Part shown: positions 36,801 through 43,548 of the stretch, piece after piece
How the letters are laid out: every line of letters begins with the position of its first letter
How positions within the stretch are numbered: position 1 is the first letter of the stretch
From: Clostridiaceae bacterium
GTDB lineage: Bacteria > Bacillota > Clostridia > Acetivibrionales > DTU013
Assembly: GCA_012519745.1 (NCBI GenBank)
Contig: JAAYPO010000115.1
Location: forward strand, 1-59,391
Direction: 5' to 3'
Length of the DNA stretch: 59,391 bases
Notes under the pieces: model-generated
Told to the model about the DNA's origin: nothing
What the model saw: only the letters and a program-made list of their open reading frames with translations
Databases searched by the model: none
Translations under genes and position numbers: made by a program

Positions 36801-36845
36801 GGCACTAAGCCAACAGTAGGCGGCACGATCAGAGATATTTACTGA
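27888..36845 (+). CDS. Giant SLH-anchored cell-surface repeat protein
   Basis: 2985 residues, ATG with AGAGG upstream. Signal peptide (1-25), a short DP-rich linker, three SLH domains (about 45-230; FADVGVGDWFYDAVQYVYEN, FTDVGRSAYYAPYVAWAAKHG), one InlB-B/Flg_new-type beta-grasp repeat (about 265-335), a 900-residue beta-rich region of unknown type, then a long array (about 1240-2575) of some fourteen Flg_new repeats, recognisable by their [FY]xGW motif and VTF/AxW ends. In the first half these alternate with five MucBP-like units (YTVxxx near each start). The C-terminal 400 residues include a Calx-beta-like segment and unknown beta domains. It is probably an adhesin or matrix protein held by SLH domains to the wall. 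Its regulation may involve the LytTR system next door. Confidence 0.85.
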   Translation: MKRRIVSLLLVICTLITLIPLQAFAVQQTDPADPANRMDPSDPANTASLENPFADVGVGDWFYDAVQYVYENNIFNGTSDTKFTPSGTMTRGMFVTVLGRMAGVDREEYDQETAFTDVGRSAYYAPYVAWAAKHGITSGTGDGRFSPDALINREQMATFFVRYFEIFGVEFDTNEEIDTIPADIDQVSDYAREAVLKLWKTGLLSGDGVNFNPKANASRAQAAALCMRTDASVEVWYKEPGVPSQCEREGAGVKNDEPGQKSARTVYYNFRFVTNGGPGISDRSIRSGAKLNNLPVPYKENALFVGWCYDEELTQLAANTDTAQKSTILYAKYEELPPLNEEFLTPVASAIDADKFFSISVAAPADMTIEEFMEGVSLKNLSSNENRDWFSITGSNGSFTISGVNYLGEQGAQQPGFVEGSAYKITLENNRLSFKGQDEDTCEYVFTIKREEIVNVSLNADMKQISLYDISDLIVNGAKASAISIPVITVGADGAPAENGITKGSFTFSKGTLAVGDTIMIYEGDAPPAMDAVNSDENTAFVEITDKIGNLYTYKTASAENVLFTPDILPVSVEADTDGDPGNNSMTVPVSAMTYTDDHFAMAGLDSMTTIDPGDFISFYSGTLTGEGTLSEGGVLCGYARITSVEESEGSYIIAYQPVVLSDVQQAMAAYKKENIASEDLLEGVDKEAIEESVEKQALESGFAEEAGMYLAALALETDSFTQLSDEFELTAVKMTMNGQPITQETLKSMGGVKADVELSKLQATLNNRLVHFSGLKGLRLTLDVGVKVSIQCNDDVTIEIEIVGSFEQEVRIDIGVDGDAVWKWWGIFPYIAEYEVTAFVELYEYTGIGIEATIATIETEEDGFGTKNETIEKIGKQIKDLMDEKDKYLGDGLKTVGDSLEEKYSDMLGNETDWVTLFEKALIDQDFNVLLVIAINVEVKFVVSANLNISLGMDFWYENAKRYVYTIQVFSNKVKSDVIDLVEEHWEFEFYVMGTMGLRVGIRAGISVGLLSTKLASVGFAAEAGAYVRVWGYFYYQLKYTASQGRSSSYSGAIYLEFGVYLEVTFEAQAIGGKFSYEKSLFDKEWPLLKAGDKDNVRDFAYTQKAVPGIKLKSYITSARLPDSVFSMAYLDLKEGMEKDEKGNRVLSVANYDAPLEEIKKDVDKEKLDDEKNFIIQMTNPAFSYDPHTNTVSVTPGSEVKHEGEMTITWKSRPMEFSSVPIRRTIPLYWDNLKDGYIIAPFTDGGSYVPFIIRKYEEAVTAPEDPVKLGYIFAGWYSDEGLTMPYTFPKTMPNVDTSIYAAWEPATDTPYTVEDYRQKLGSSEYELAERETFTGTTDGTVTPLTKSYTGFRAPEAQTLVIKADGSSILRYYYDRQTYTVTFEPGEAGGDPVVIRLKYGSTIAAPQFSVKGYIFKGWDKTVSTYMGDQDLTYTAIWEKDMSTEYRVEYYVQQPSGTYSLQGVVYRTGTTGDSIEASSLRIDDAYAIEGETSFLNVTVNGENSNTIKIEGGGKTVVKVNYKREQHTVTFEPENGDEDIIYTLYSGAAVTQPEVSYLGFSFVGWSPEPPPAVGKTDLTFSALWDGVNGIGYRVKHIRQALDGSYPEDGELVEYIDMSGKTGSDTEAEKLTYEGFTAESFSQKKISYDGSTVVEIRYKRNTYPVHWIDDDKTETVQVKYGAVITKPEDPTKSGYVFDHWDGFAEQTIMTTADKTYTAAWRPAADTPYTVRHIGPDEEELEIETRYGITDTWTAAAAKNIDGFTATSVKQNIIKGDGKTVAVIHYDRKSYAVSWIADNQVFDTTNVICGDAVNPPGSTPVKDGHTFDKWLDIPEKMPAEDIRIEAEFAPIRYTVTLKMSDDEDAEQESIEVAYGSSYGKLPEPVNTSSAALQFERWKDEEDRTVREDTIVNRKESHTLTAVWADEDTMVYTVIHKLQDTTGDGYEENVETRYGQVGEYTTVKANFYKGFTAGVIEQAVIEDNGGTVVTVEYARNSHCVIWNINGDEIEETYLFGQTIIAPVPARAGYRFVGWGADVPDTMPDMDLEYTAQWMESTYTVSFDGNGGRGIDPLTVTYGGRYPALAESSRTGYTFDGWYTQAAGGNKAAAGDPVEITEDIILYAQWIPNEYIVSFDPNGLEGTFDDITVKYDEKYGSRLPEVTETRTGYYFSGWYTAPAGGVEITGDTDVMITGNSTLYARMVPITYTVRFVANDGSDRKYDQVHTYDKILALSDLEFSRPGYTFTGWNTKADGSGITTCSNRERVMNLTDDEDEVITLYAQWSINSYTVTFNSDGGTSIEAVTQTYGTVVEQADDPTKYGYNFVGWMNGEELITFPAALTDNLNLTAKWQAVEYTITYVNMDGVENSNPKTYTVERGSIILANPGTRTGYTFMGWYTNEDLSDSSRVIGIAIASRSTGARIFYANWKANVYGVNFDDGTESNNAGGSMSAQTFTYDVAQPLRNNEFTNPGYSLEGWALAPSSPFVYTDGESVKNLTPSGSITLYAQWKPIPYTISFTLGSGASGVNNPTTYTIETSDIMLKAPSGIKAGYRFLGWYSGDTEVTSIPKGSTGNVALKAMWEHGGTFTLAVTSEKVSGSARDVTFTVTRSFPADAVPTADIQYVYYRTVNGTAIGGTAAPIHFSHAGGEDIFLTFGPGDTSKTFVVRSERYLTGNDDIVNSFTNGVNRYYDVELYKVSSASQICTGTLGSTSGVRRTLIQGADYKLSSSIYTNEYTSVINTSQFTVKSEGYNGNKSFTIRTGYSNLGIKEAQLLYTQAVGNSFGLRVSMDATEEYDGYQYVKFFSSLDSSRTDEYRIEIVRGSRAKNWYTIFFPMFKTAGDVVLNTHTPKGMDYYNNYLLYTPGEQFTMRFNASGSGKDYWYVDDIKAYMKIFDTAEPGVKRIAPMAYGTYKKGDIVTIAVEFNEIVGSASNVTMSKIGAIPVNNWNYESGAGTNMLVFKGVLTSDFKVDPNMNMTLTGTKPTVGGTIRDIY

Positions 36846-36856
36846 TAGCGGACAGG

Positions 36857-36897
36857 GACGGGGCGCTGTGTTAGGCAGTGCTCCGCTCTGAAGTCCC
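36857..36897. terminator. Bidirectional hairpin between giant gene and kinase gene
   Basis: GGGGCGCTG pairs with CAGTGCTCC around a short loop, with GGGAC/GTCCC forming the outer base. It lies between converging stop codons. Confidence 0.55.
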
Positions 36898-38199
36898 TTA
36901 GAGATAAGCAGAGGGGCGGTCTCTCAACGGGATCATGACCTTTAGGGTGAATATGCCGTCACTGGCGCTGAAAATTGCCTGACCGCCGTGAGCATCGGCT
37001 ATGGCTGCGATGCTGCGTGTTCCGTAGCCGTGTCCCTCAACAGATGTGTGGGGAAGTCCTTTTTTCATCAAAATCTTGCCGTCATAGGGGTTTTCTATCA
37101 AAATCAGCAGATTGGCCTTATGGACAGCGGCCTTGACAGACATGGTCCTATGCTTCGGGTCGGGGCGGAGGACAGTGGCAGAAATGGCGTTTTCAAGACC
37201 GTTTGAGAGCAGGGAGCAAAGCTCCGTGTCGCTCAAAGGTATCGAACCGGGCAGCTTTGCATCCACGGTCATCGTGATCCCTGCATTCTTCGCTTTGGCA
37301 GCAAAGCTTGACAAGATCAAATTGACTGTTTCGTTTTCACAGAAACGGATCGGGGTTATTGCATCTATATCGGACTGCGCAGTATTCAGATAGGTTTTGA
37401 TTCTTTCTATACTGCCTTCGGTTGCCATACTCTGCAATATACCGAGATGATGGCGCATATCGTGACGGTAAGCGGCGGCGGCACTCTGCATCTGCCGCAG
37501 TGATATGAGCTCCATATGGGCGCCGTGGAGCTGGGCTGACAGCATATCCCGCTCTCTGCTGGCAATCGCCTGCTTTTGCTCTTCAATGTAGTGAAGGACA
37601 ATAAAAACAAAATAGAGGACCGATAACACAGAGGGCATGAACTGGACCGCCCCCTTTGCGCCTGTGTAAAGCAGATCTGTATAGATCGTGGTGATGTAAT
37701 CGAACAAATAGAAAAACAGCGGAACGGCGCCAAGCAGAATGCATGATTTGACGGATTTCTGCATCAACTGACGAAGGGTATCGGCCACTAACACCTGAAA
37801 GAGGTAATATGCCAGGAATATGGCTATGATATAGACAAGATGCTCGCCCAGTTCACTGCCGATGACCGCGCCGCCAATGCTGCCGATCCAACGGGGCAGC
37901 TGACAGCACAGGTAGGCGGTGAGTACGCTGACAGTGGAAATAAGCCAGGAGTGCTTCAGATATATAGTGAGGAAAAGGATCATAGGCAGATGGATGATCA
38001 GGGGGTACAGCTTTGACGTTAAATCCAGTCCAAACAGCCTCCAGCTGAAGAATTGCACAAGAAGGAGAATGAAGATACAGATGCCGGCAGCAAACCTGTT
38101 CCTCCGCGTATGCTCCATGCCTGCGAAGCAGACTGACAGCGCGGCTCCGAAGACCAGAGAAAAACCAAATCGAATAAGTCCAATGTATGTCGTTAACAT
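36898..38199 (-). CDS. GHKL-type sensor histidine kinase (AgrC/NatK-like)
   Basis: 433 residues: six or seven membrane segments over residues 1-205, a coiled helix (about 206-240), a phospho-acceptor helix with His246 in AYRHDMRHHLGIL, and a GHKL ATPase (about 320-430; LSNGLENAIS as N box, GHGYGTRSI as G2 box). This is the class of kinase that works with LytTR regulators, usually sensing peptides. It follows the regulator gene on the same strand with a 92-base gap, and shares the same transcript by inference. No peptide precursor gene is seen nearby. Confidence 0.88.
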   Translation of the reverse strand: MLTTYIGLIRFGFSLVFGAALSVCFAGMEHTRRNRFAAGICIFILLLVQFFSWRLFGLDLTSKLYPLIIHLPMILFLTIYLKHSWLISTVSVLTAYLCCQLPRWIGSIGGAVIGSELGEHLVYIIAIFLAYYLFQVLVADTLRQLMQKSVKSCILLGAVPLFFYLFDYITTIYTDLLYTGAKGAVQFMPSVLSVLYFVFIVLHYIEEQKQAIASRERDMLSAQLHGAHMELISLRQMQSAAAAYRHDMRHHLGILQSMATEGSIERIKTYLNTAQSDIDAITPIRFCENETVNLILSSFAAKAKNAGITMTVDAKLPGSIPLSDTELCSLLSNGLENAISATVLRPDPKHRTMSVKAAVHKANLLILIENPYDGKILMKKGLPHTSVEGHGYGTRSIAAIADAHGGQAIFSASDGIFTLKVMIPLRDRPSAYL

Positions 38200-38248
38200 T
38201 CAACACCGCCTGTTCTGACCAATATCAGATCTGGCATACAGCCCTGCA

Positions 38249-38332
38249 TCAGATCTTCTGCTTTGCCCAATACCAGCTCTTTCGCATAGCTCTATTTCAG
38301 ATCTTCCGCTTTGCCCAACACCAGCTCTTCCG
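38249..38332. repeat. In-frame 48-base period duplication at regulator gene end
   Basis: A segment of about 37 bases starting TCAGATCTTC at 38249 recurs, with a few changes, at 38297. The period of 48 is a multiple of three. On the minus strand the second copy encodes the regulator's last residues (ELVLGKAEDLK); after the stop the first copy would encode AKELVLGKAEDLM in the same frame. TCAGATCT also occurs at 38225. Confidence 0.75.
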
Positions 38333-39059
38333 CCTCAGAGAACAGGTACTGTGTATAGGCTGTCCTCACCTGAGTATAGGCTGCTCTGGACACAGGCACC
38401 CGCTTTTCCGATACAGTGATAAGCTCTCCCTGCCGTAGTTCCTTAACCCACTGCAGATTAACGAGATAGGAGCGATGCACCTTGATAAAACCTGGTCTTT
38501 TCAGCAGAGCCTGTTCAAAGTCAGCCAGTCTGCCGGTTACCTCCCGCGAGCTGCCGTCTGTAAGATAAAAATACAGCTTTTTTGCGCTTACCTCTATGTA
38601 CTCTATTTTCAAATAAGGAAGGCTGAACAGCCTGGCATGGGTTTTGATGAGCAGTGCATCCTCCGGCTTTTTTAGATCGTCCAGCAGTTTGTCCAGAATA
38701 GGGAACAGCTTTTCCTCTGATGCGGGCTTCAATATGTAATAGTATGCCCGCACGCTGTAGCTCTCCACCGCATATTCCGGTGAGGAGGTCAGGAATACGA
38801 TCTGTACCCGGCTGTTGCGTTCCCGGATCTCGCGGGCTGCCTGCATACCGTTGATACCGGGCATCAGCATGTCCAGCAGCAGCAGATCGTAATCCCTGCT
38901 GTCCATCGAGACAAGAAGCTCCGTGGCATTCTGAAAGCTCGCATAGGAAAGCTCTGCATTGCGCCCGCGCTTGTATGATTCCAGCAATGAAGCGATCTGC
39001 TGCAGATCCCGGATATCATCATCACAAATTGCTATCTTCAGCCGGTCCACCCCTCTCAT
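38292..39059 (-). CDS. LytTR-family response regulator
   Basis: 255 residues from ATG at 39059: receiver (LKIAICDDD, Asp63 in LLLLDMLMPG, Lys in YILKPA) and a LytTR DNA-binding domain (about 150-245; YIEVSAKKLYFYL, VHRSYLVNLQWVKEL). No Shine-Dalgarno precedes the ATG, but AGAGGGG inside the first codons lies 7 bases before an in-frame CTG at 39041 whose product would begin at LKIAICDDD, as homologues do, so the true start may be that CTG. It pairs with the GHKL kinase downstream. LytTR proteins bind paired 9-base direct repeats, and such pairs are seen at 27739-27768 and less clearly at 39217-39248. Confidence 0.88.
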   Translation of the reverse strand: MRGVDRLKIAICDDDIRDLQQIASLLESYKRGRNAELSYASFQNATELLVSMDSRDYDLLLLDMLMPGINGMQAAREIRERNSRVQIVFLTSSPEYAVESYSVRAYYYILKPASEEKLFPILDKLLDDLKKPEDALLIKTHARLFSLPYLKIEYIEVSAKKLYFYLTDGSSREVTGRLADFEQALLKRPGFIKVHRSYLVNLQWVKELRQGELITVSEKRVPVSRAAYTQVRTAYTQYLFSEAEELVLGKAEDLK

Positions 39060-39103
39060 ACTTTACATAACTATTTTACTGTAATTCCTGCTTTTCTTCA
39101 ACC

Positions 39104-39188
39104 GGAAAACGTGGTCAGGCTTGCGCAATTCACTGATTTGGCAGGGGTTGGGAAATCGAGGGATCACGCAGGCTGATCCACGTTTTCC
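39104..39188. repeat. Large palindrome, dispersed-palindrome family member
   Basis: GGAAAACGTGG (39104-39114) pairs perfectly with CCACGTTTTCC (39178-39188), and TCAGGCTTGCG with CGCAGGCTGA inside. The left arm contains TCAGGCTTG followed by AATTCACTGATT, shared with elements at 6228, 40806 and 49995. Here it lies in a divergent promoter region rather than after a gene. Confidence 0.65.
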
Positions 39189-39216
39189 GACTCCCGCATT
39201 TCAGGCTTAAATCACT

Positions 39217-39248
39217 ACCATTCAGGCAAGAAGTAATTTTCCGTTTGG
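39217..39248 (+). promoter_or_regulatory. Possible LytTR boxes near the regulator gene
   Basis: ACCATTCAG (39217-39225) repeats the box seen upstream of the giant SLH gene, and TCCGTTTGG (39240-39248) fits the AgrA-type consensus exactly. The period of 23 is one or two longer than usual. It lies before the gene at 39305 and about 160 bases upstream of the regulator start. Confidence 0.35.
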
Positions 39249-39304
39249 TTTATTTGGTAATATATTTATGAGTATTTAGAAACAAGAGAGAGGTGTGACA
39301 TCAC

Positions 39305-39637
39305 GTGCTCATTTTAATAGCTTGCATTATTGCAGGCATATGCGCAGCAGGATTTGTGACGATCTGGTTTGTGACTGCATATGCAGAACTGTCGGCAAAG
39401 CGAAAAAGCCTTGCCGATCTTGATGAGCAGCTGCGCCTGCACGAAGAGCTGTACGCTCAGTTGAGAGACAGGGCTGACGCGCACCCATCCGCTGGGATGC
39501 TGGAAACCAGCAGGATGCTCTGCCGTGAAGCGTCTAAAAGCTATAACCGCATCCTGCGCAAGCCAATGAACCGCATTCCTGCCCTGTTGATGGGCTTTCG
39601 GGCTGTGGACGAGGGGAACGATATTTTGCGGCGATGA
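39305..39637 (+). CDS. Small single-pass membrane protein, LemA-like
   Basis: 110 residues from GTG 39305, with GAGAGG about 13 bases upstream. One N-terminal membrane segment (residues 1-24), then a long helical region with a coiled-coil character (ELSAKRKSLADLDEQLRLHE) and a C-terminal SYNRILRKPMNRIPALLMGF that recalls LemA proteins, which have the same topology. Too short for a full LemA (about 185 residues). Function unknown. It may be under LytTR control because of the boxes upstream. Confidence 0.6.
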   Translation: MLILIACIIAGICAAGFVTIWFVTAYAELSAKRKSLADLDEQLRLHEELYAQLRDRADAHPSAGMLETSRMLCREASKSYNRILRKPMNRIPALLMGFRAVDEGNDILRR

Positions 39638-39761
39638 TATTTGTTGAGGCAGCATTCTGTATCGGGTTAATTATTGAAAACAATGTGATATCGGTAACAA
39701 TCCATATGCTGTTAACATAAACTGATACTATTAGTTAACCTTTTACAGGGAGGTATTAGCC

Positions 39762-40685
39762 ATGCTTTCAAGCATTGATTTTATAAAGCAATCCATTGGT
39801 CTGCATTTGTTTTTTGCAAGAATCATGAAAGAACACTCGTTTTTCCTTGAAGCGGGGTTTACACCGAGGGACGCAAGCTTTACACAACAGGCAGACGCTT
39901 TTCGCAGAGAATTTGATGGAATCCTTGGAGAAGCTATTTCTGTTTCAAATGGTGTTGTCAATCCGGGAGTCCTTCAATCAGGAGAAGTAATAACCCCTTT
40001 CACTTTGAATGCAGAAATGGCAACCACATATTTCACAGGGGTGCAGATACCGACTCAACTGACACAGGCGGAAGCAGGACTGTCAGGCGGCGGTATGATA
40101 ACGGTCAGTCCTATCCTGGAACAATATGTATCCGCACTCAACCAAAGGGCTATAAATGCAACTGCTGCGTTGATCCAGTTCAAATCAAACATTTTATCTA
40201 ATGTTACAAGCTGCAAAATGTTTACATTTAATTATCCCTTGTTGATCATACACATAATCCGAGAGGCAGAATTATATCTCTTGCAGCTTAGACGACTTCA
40301 AAACAGGGAACAGATAAGTCTGGAAAGAGAAGCCTATGATCTTGAATTTTTCTGGAACAGGCAAATGGCAGAGCATGCCAAGTTTATTCGGGGATTGCTC
40401 GACCCGACAGAGGATGCTCTGATCAGTCAGGCTAATAATTTTGGAAATGAGTTTGACCAATTAACAGCACAAGCGAAGGCGGCAATAGATACGAATGCTC
40501 CACTGTCTAAAGTTACAGGCGAAAGCTTAAAGGCAACTGAGAATCTGCGGAACTTCAAAGCACAGGGTACCCAGGGTATTCTTGCATGCAAAGTAAAATC
40601 GATCATTATACCGCTGCTGGGCGATCATGTCCTGCGTGAGGCGAATCATTATCTGCGGCTGCTTAGAATGTTTGAAAGAAGGTAA
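39762..40685 (+). CDS. DUF2935 family protein
   Basis: 307 residues, ATG with GGGAGG upstream. Two similar helical halves each begin with a pattern of the form FWxxxMxEHxxFxxxxLxPxE (LHLFFARIMKEHSFFLEAGF; FFWNRQMAEHAKFIRGLLDP) and end with a conserved HIIREAELYL / HVLREANHYLRLL helix. These are the DUF2935 hallmarks; the His/Glu-rich helices suggest a ferritin-like metal-binding bundle. It is a common cytosolic Clostridia/Bacillus protein with no established role. A terminator follows. Confidence 0.85.
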   Translation: MLSSIDFIKQSIGLHLFFARIMKEHSFFLEAGFTPRDASFTQQADAFRREFDGILGEAISVSNGVVNPGVLQSGEVITPFTLNAEMATTYFTGVQIPTQLTQAEAGLSGGGMITVSPILEQYVSALNQRAINATAALIQFKSNILSNVTSCKMFTFNYPLLIIHIIREAELYLLQLRRLQNREQISLEREAYDLEFFWNRQMAEHAKFIRGLLDPTEDALISQANNFGNEFDQLTAQAKAAIDTNAPLSKVTGESLKATENLRNFKAQGTQGILACKVKSIIIPLLGDHVLREANHYLRLLRMFERR

Positions 40686-40705
40686 TTATAAAAGAAGATT
40701 GAAAG

Positions 40706-40745
40706 GCTTCCGTTGTTCGACAGAGGACAGCGGGAGCTTTTTTAT
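40706..40745 (+). terminator. Intrinsic terminator of DUF2935 gene
   Basis: GCTTCCGTTGTTC (40706-40718) pairs over 13 bases with GGACAGCGGGAGC (40725-40737), followed by seven T residues. Confidence 0.88.
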
Positions 40746-40805
40746 TGTGAGCGTAAACAAGATGACAATTGCGATATGTGCAGTCCGGATAAATACAAGA
40801 ATAAG

Positions 40806-40838
40806 GGAATTATGCAAGCCTGACCCCGTTTTTTATGT
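40806..40838. repeat. Half copy of the dispersed palindrome
   Basis: Minus strand reads CGGGGTCAGGCTTGCATAAT followed by TCCCTTATTC, matching the head of the elements at 49995 and 39104. The opposite arm is missing, so it cannot form the long hairpin. TTTTTT follows on the plus strand. Confidence 0.5.
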
Positions 40839-40881
40839 TGACACTATATGTTGTATGTGGTAACATAAACACAACAAAGTA

Positions 40882-41046
40882 TTGTTGTTACAGGTGACTG
40901 TACTTGACAGTTAAAAGGGAAGCAGGTGGAAATCCTGCACGGTCCCGCCGCTGTGATGGGGAGGCATTTCATACAGAGTCCACTGGTTAGATCCCGGGAA
41001 GGAATGGAGTGTCGTTGAGCCAGAGTCAGAAGACCTGCCTGTGATA
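40882..41046 (+). ncRNA. Cobalamin (adenosylcobalamin-type) riboswitch
   Basis: The conserved cores are plain: AGGGAAGCAGGTGGAAATCC, then ACGGTCCCGCCGCTGTGAT, and the 3' half GAGCCAGAGTCAGAAGACCTG. ACAGGT near the start closes with ACCTGCCTGT at the end. It precedes nrdD. In bacteria that also carry the B12-dependent class II enzyme, such riboswitches shut off the B12-independent reductase when B12 is available; a class II gene is therefore expected elsewhere in the genome. Confidence 0.93.
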
Positions 41047-41131
41047 TTGCACTATGATCTCTACGAGCGATAGAGGGGTGTCGGGTACTCTATGTGTATT
41101 TGGGTACAGCATAGGTGTTATGCTTTCACTG

Positions 41132-41163
41132 GCCTCTCGGCGCTTGTCGGGAGGCTTTATTTA
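41132..41163 (+). terminator. Riboswitch-controlled terminator
   Basis: GCCTCTCG (41132-41139) pairs with CGGGAGGC (41148-41155), followed by TTTATTTA, 44 bases before the nrdD start. GAGG in ATAGAGGGGTG (from 41070) could pair with the CCTCT arm as antiterminator. This is a credible expression platform for transcriptional control. Confidence 0.7.
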
Positions 41164-41206
41164 TGCGGATTATCTAAAAACTCAGTCAAAGAGGGTGCAA
41201 AGCAGA

Positions 41207-43531
41207 ATGATTACAAAGATCAGAAAGAGAGATGGAAGGGAAGTCCCATTCAGTATCGAAAAGATCGTAAATGCCATTTTCAAAGCAACCAGAGCGGCAG
41301 GAGAGGATGATTATACAGCAGCTCTGACTCTGGCGGAAAAAGTAGTAGATAAGCTGGATAGAAGCTTTGACAGGAAAACTCCGGGTGTTGAGGAAATACA
41401 GGATATCGTTGAAAGAGTTCTGATCGAAGAGGGATATGCCGGGACCGCCAAGGAGTACATACTGTATCGGGCCGAGCGGACGCGCATCAGGGAAATGAAT
41501 ACCCGGCTGATGAAGATCTATGAAGATCTGACCTTCAAAGAATCCAGCGATAATGATCTAAAACGTGAAAATGCCAACATTGACGGTGACACGGCTATGG
41601 GGACCATGCTCAAATACGGTTCCGAGGGTGCAAAACAGTTTCACGAAATGTATATTCTGAAGCCCGAACACACGAGGGCTCATAAAGACGGTGATATCCA
41701 CATACACGATTTGGATTTCCTGACGCTTACCACCACCTGCTGTCAGATCGATATTGTCGAGCTTTTCAGCAATGGCTTCAGTACAGGGCATGGTTATCTG
41801 AGAGAACCCAACGATATTCAAAGCTATTCGGCCCTGGCATGTATCGCTATCCAATCCAATCAGAACGATCAGCACGGTGGACAGAGCATACCAAATTTTG
41901 ATTATGGAATGGCTCCGGGTGTTGCTAAAACTTATTCCAGACTTTACAGGCAGAATCTGATCAAAGCATTGGAATTATTGTCCGATAGGGAAGATGCAGC
42001 AACACTGGCCAACCTTGTTTCAAAAAAACTGGCGGACAGGGACAATGCCTATCCGACCCTTGTACCAAGTGAAAAGTACTTTGAACTTGAGCAGGGATAT
42101 CTTATGGAATATATACAGGATGCTGTTGTTATCCGGAGAGCACAAGCTTTTGCGGCGGAAAAGGCGCAGGCGGAAACCGACAGGAATACGTATCAGGCAA
42201 TGGAGGCTTTTATCCACAACCTGAATACAATGCACAGCAGAGCAGGTGCGCAGGTGCCTTTCAGCTCCATAAACTATGGTACCGATACATCTCCCGAGGG
42301 CAGGCTGGTCATCAAAAATATTCTGCTGGTGACTGAAGCGGGTCTTGGTAATGGAGAGACACCCATATTCCCTGTACACATATTCAAGGTTAAGGAAGGA
42401 GTCAATTATGATCCCGGTGATCCTAACTATGATATGTTCAAGCTTGCCTGCAGAGTCAGCGCCAAAAGGCTGTTTCCGAACTTTTCCTTCCTGGATGCCC
42501 CCTTCAACATCAAATATTACAGGCCCGGTCACCCCGAAACAGAGATAGCCTACATGGGCTGCAGGACCAGGGTGGTGGCCAATGTGTACGACCCTTCCAG
42601 AGAAATAATAAACGGGAGAGGAAATCTGAGCTTTACCACTGTGAATCTGCCGCGGATCGCGCTAAAGTGCAATAACGATATCAGCATGTTCTATGATGAA
42701 CTGGATAAAAAAACTGATCTGGTGATCGATCAGCTTTTGGAAAGGTTTAAGATACAGGCTCAAAAAAAGGTCAAAAACTATCCTTTTCTGATGGGTCAGG
42801 GAGTATGGATCGACTCCGGCAAGCTCGACTGGGAGGATGAGGTCGGGGAGGTCCTTAAGCACGGGACCCTTACAGCAGGATTTATTGGACTGGCAGAATG
42901 CCTGAAGGCGCTGATCGGCAAGCACCATGGTGAATCTGAAGAAGCACAGAGGCTCGGTCTGGAAATAGTGGGACGCATGCGGAAACGTATGGATGAGGCC
43001 GGTAAAAAACACAAAATGAACTTCACTCTGATCGCAACTCCCGCCGAAGGTCTGTCGGGCAGATTTGTTAAAATGGACAGGGAGATATTTGGCTCCATTG
43101 AAGGCATTACCGACAGAGAGTATTACACAAACAGCTTCCATGTCCCGGTATACTATGAAACGAGTGCCTTTGACAAGATAAGGATCGAGGCCCCCTATCA
43201 TGAGCTGACCAATGCCGGGCATATAACATATGTTGAGGTGGATGGGGATCCGACCCAGAACCTTCAGGCCTTTGAGAAAATCATAAGGACGATGAAGGAT
43301 GCGGGGGTTGGCTACGGCTCTGTCAATCACCCGGTGGACAGGGACCCTGTATGCGGATTCACCGGAATCATAGGCCGGACATGTCCCTCTTGCGGCAGAG
43401 AGGAAGGGGATGTCAGGTTTGAGAGGATAAGGCGTATTACCGGATATCTGGTTGGTTCCGTTGACAGATTCAATGATGCAAAGAGGGCTGAGGAGCACGA
43501 CAGGGTTAAGCATATGTCCTTCTGCATGTGA
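41207..43531 (+). CDS. nrdD: Anaerobic (class III) ribonucleoside-triphosphate reductase
   Basis: 774 residues from ATG 41207, with GAGGG about 11 bases upstream; the frame is open further up through the riboswitch, but that part is not coding. An N-terminal ATP-cone (about 1-95; TKIRKRDGREVPFSIEKIVNAI) gives dATP/ATP control. The glycyl-radical barrel follows (DGDIHIHDLDFL, NLNTMHSRAGAQVPFSS, GCRTRV, NFTLIATPAEGLSGRF). Near the end, CGFTGI and CPSCG form the zinc site, and RITGYLVGSVDRFN is the glycyl-radical loop. It reduces NTPs to dNTPs without oxygen, activated by the NrdG enzyme encoded next. Confidence 0.95.
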   Translation: MITKIRKRDGREVPFSIEKIVNAIFKATRAAGEDDYTAALTLAEKVVDKLDRSFDRKTPGVEEIQDIVERVLIEEGYAGTAKEYILYRAERTRIREMNTRLMKIYEDLTFKESSDNDLKRENANIDGDTAMGTMLKYGSEGAKQFHEMYILKPEHTRAHKDGDIHIHDLDFLTLTTTCCQIDIVELFSNGFSTGHGYLREPNDIQSYSALACIAIQSNQNDQHGGQSIPNFDYGMAPGVAKTYSRLYRQNLIKALELLSDREDAATLANLVSKKLADRDNAYPTLVPSEKYFELEQGYLMEYIQDAVVIRRAQAFAAEKAQAETDRNTYQAMEAFIHNLNTMHSRAGAQVPFSSINYGTDTSPEGRLVIKNILLVTEAGLGNGETPIFPVHIFKVKEGVNYDPGDPNYDMFKLACRVSAKRLFPNFSFLDAPFNIKYYRPGHPETEIAYMGCRTRVVANVYDPSREIINGRGNLSFTTVNLPRIALKCNNDISMFYDELDKKTDLVIDQLLERFKIQAQKKVKNYPFLMGQGVWIDSGKLDWEDEVGEVLKHGTLTAGFIGLAECLKALIGKHHGESEEAQRLGLEIVGRMRKRMDEAGKKHKMNFTLIATPAEGLSGRFVKMDREIFGSIEGITDREYYTNSFHVPVYYETSAFDKIRIEAPYHELTNAGHITYVEVDGDPTQNLQAFEKIIRTMKDAGVGYGSVNHPVDRDPVCGFTGIIGRTCPSCGREEGDVRFERIRRITGYLVGSVDRFNDAKRAEEHDRVKHMSFCM

Positions 43532-43548
43532 TCGCTTGGTGAATTCAG

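Noticed and set aside
41054-41206. Long N-terminal extension of NrdD
   Set aside because: The open frame runs through the riboswitch terminator; the ATG at 41207 with GAGGG gives the normal ATP-cone start.
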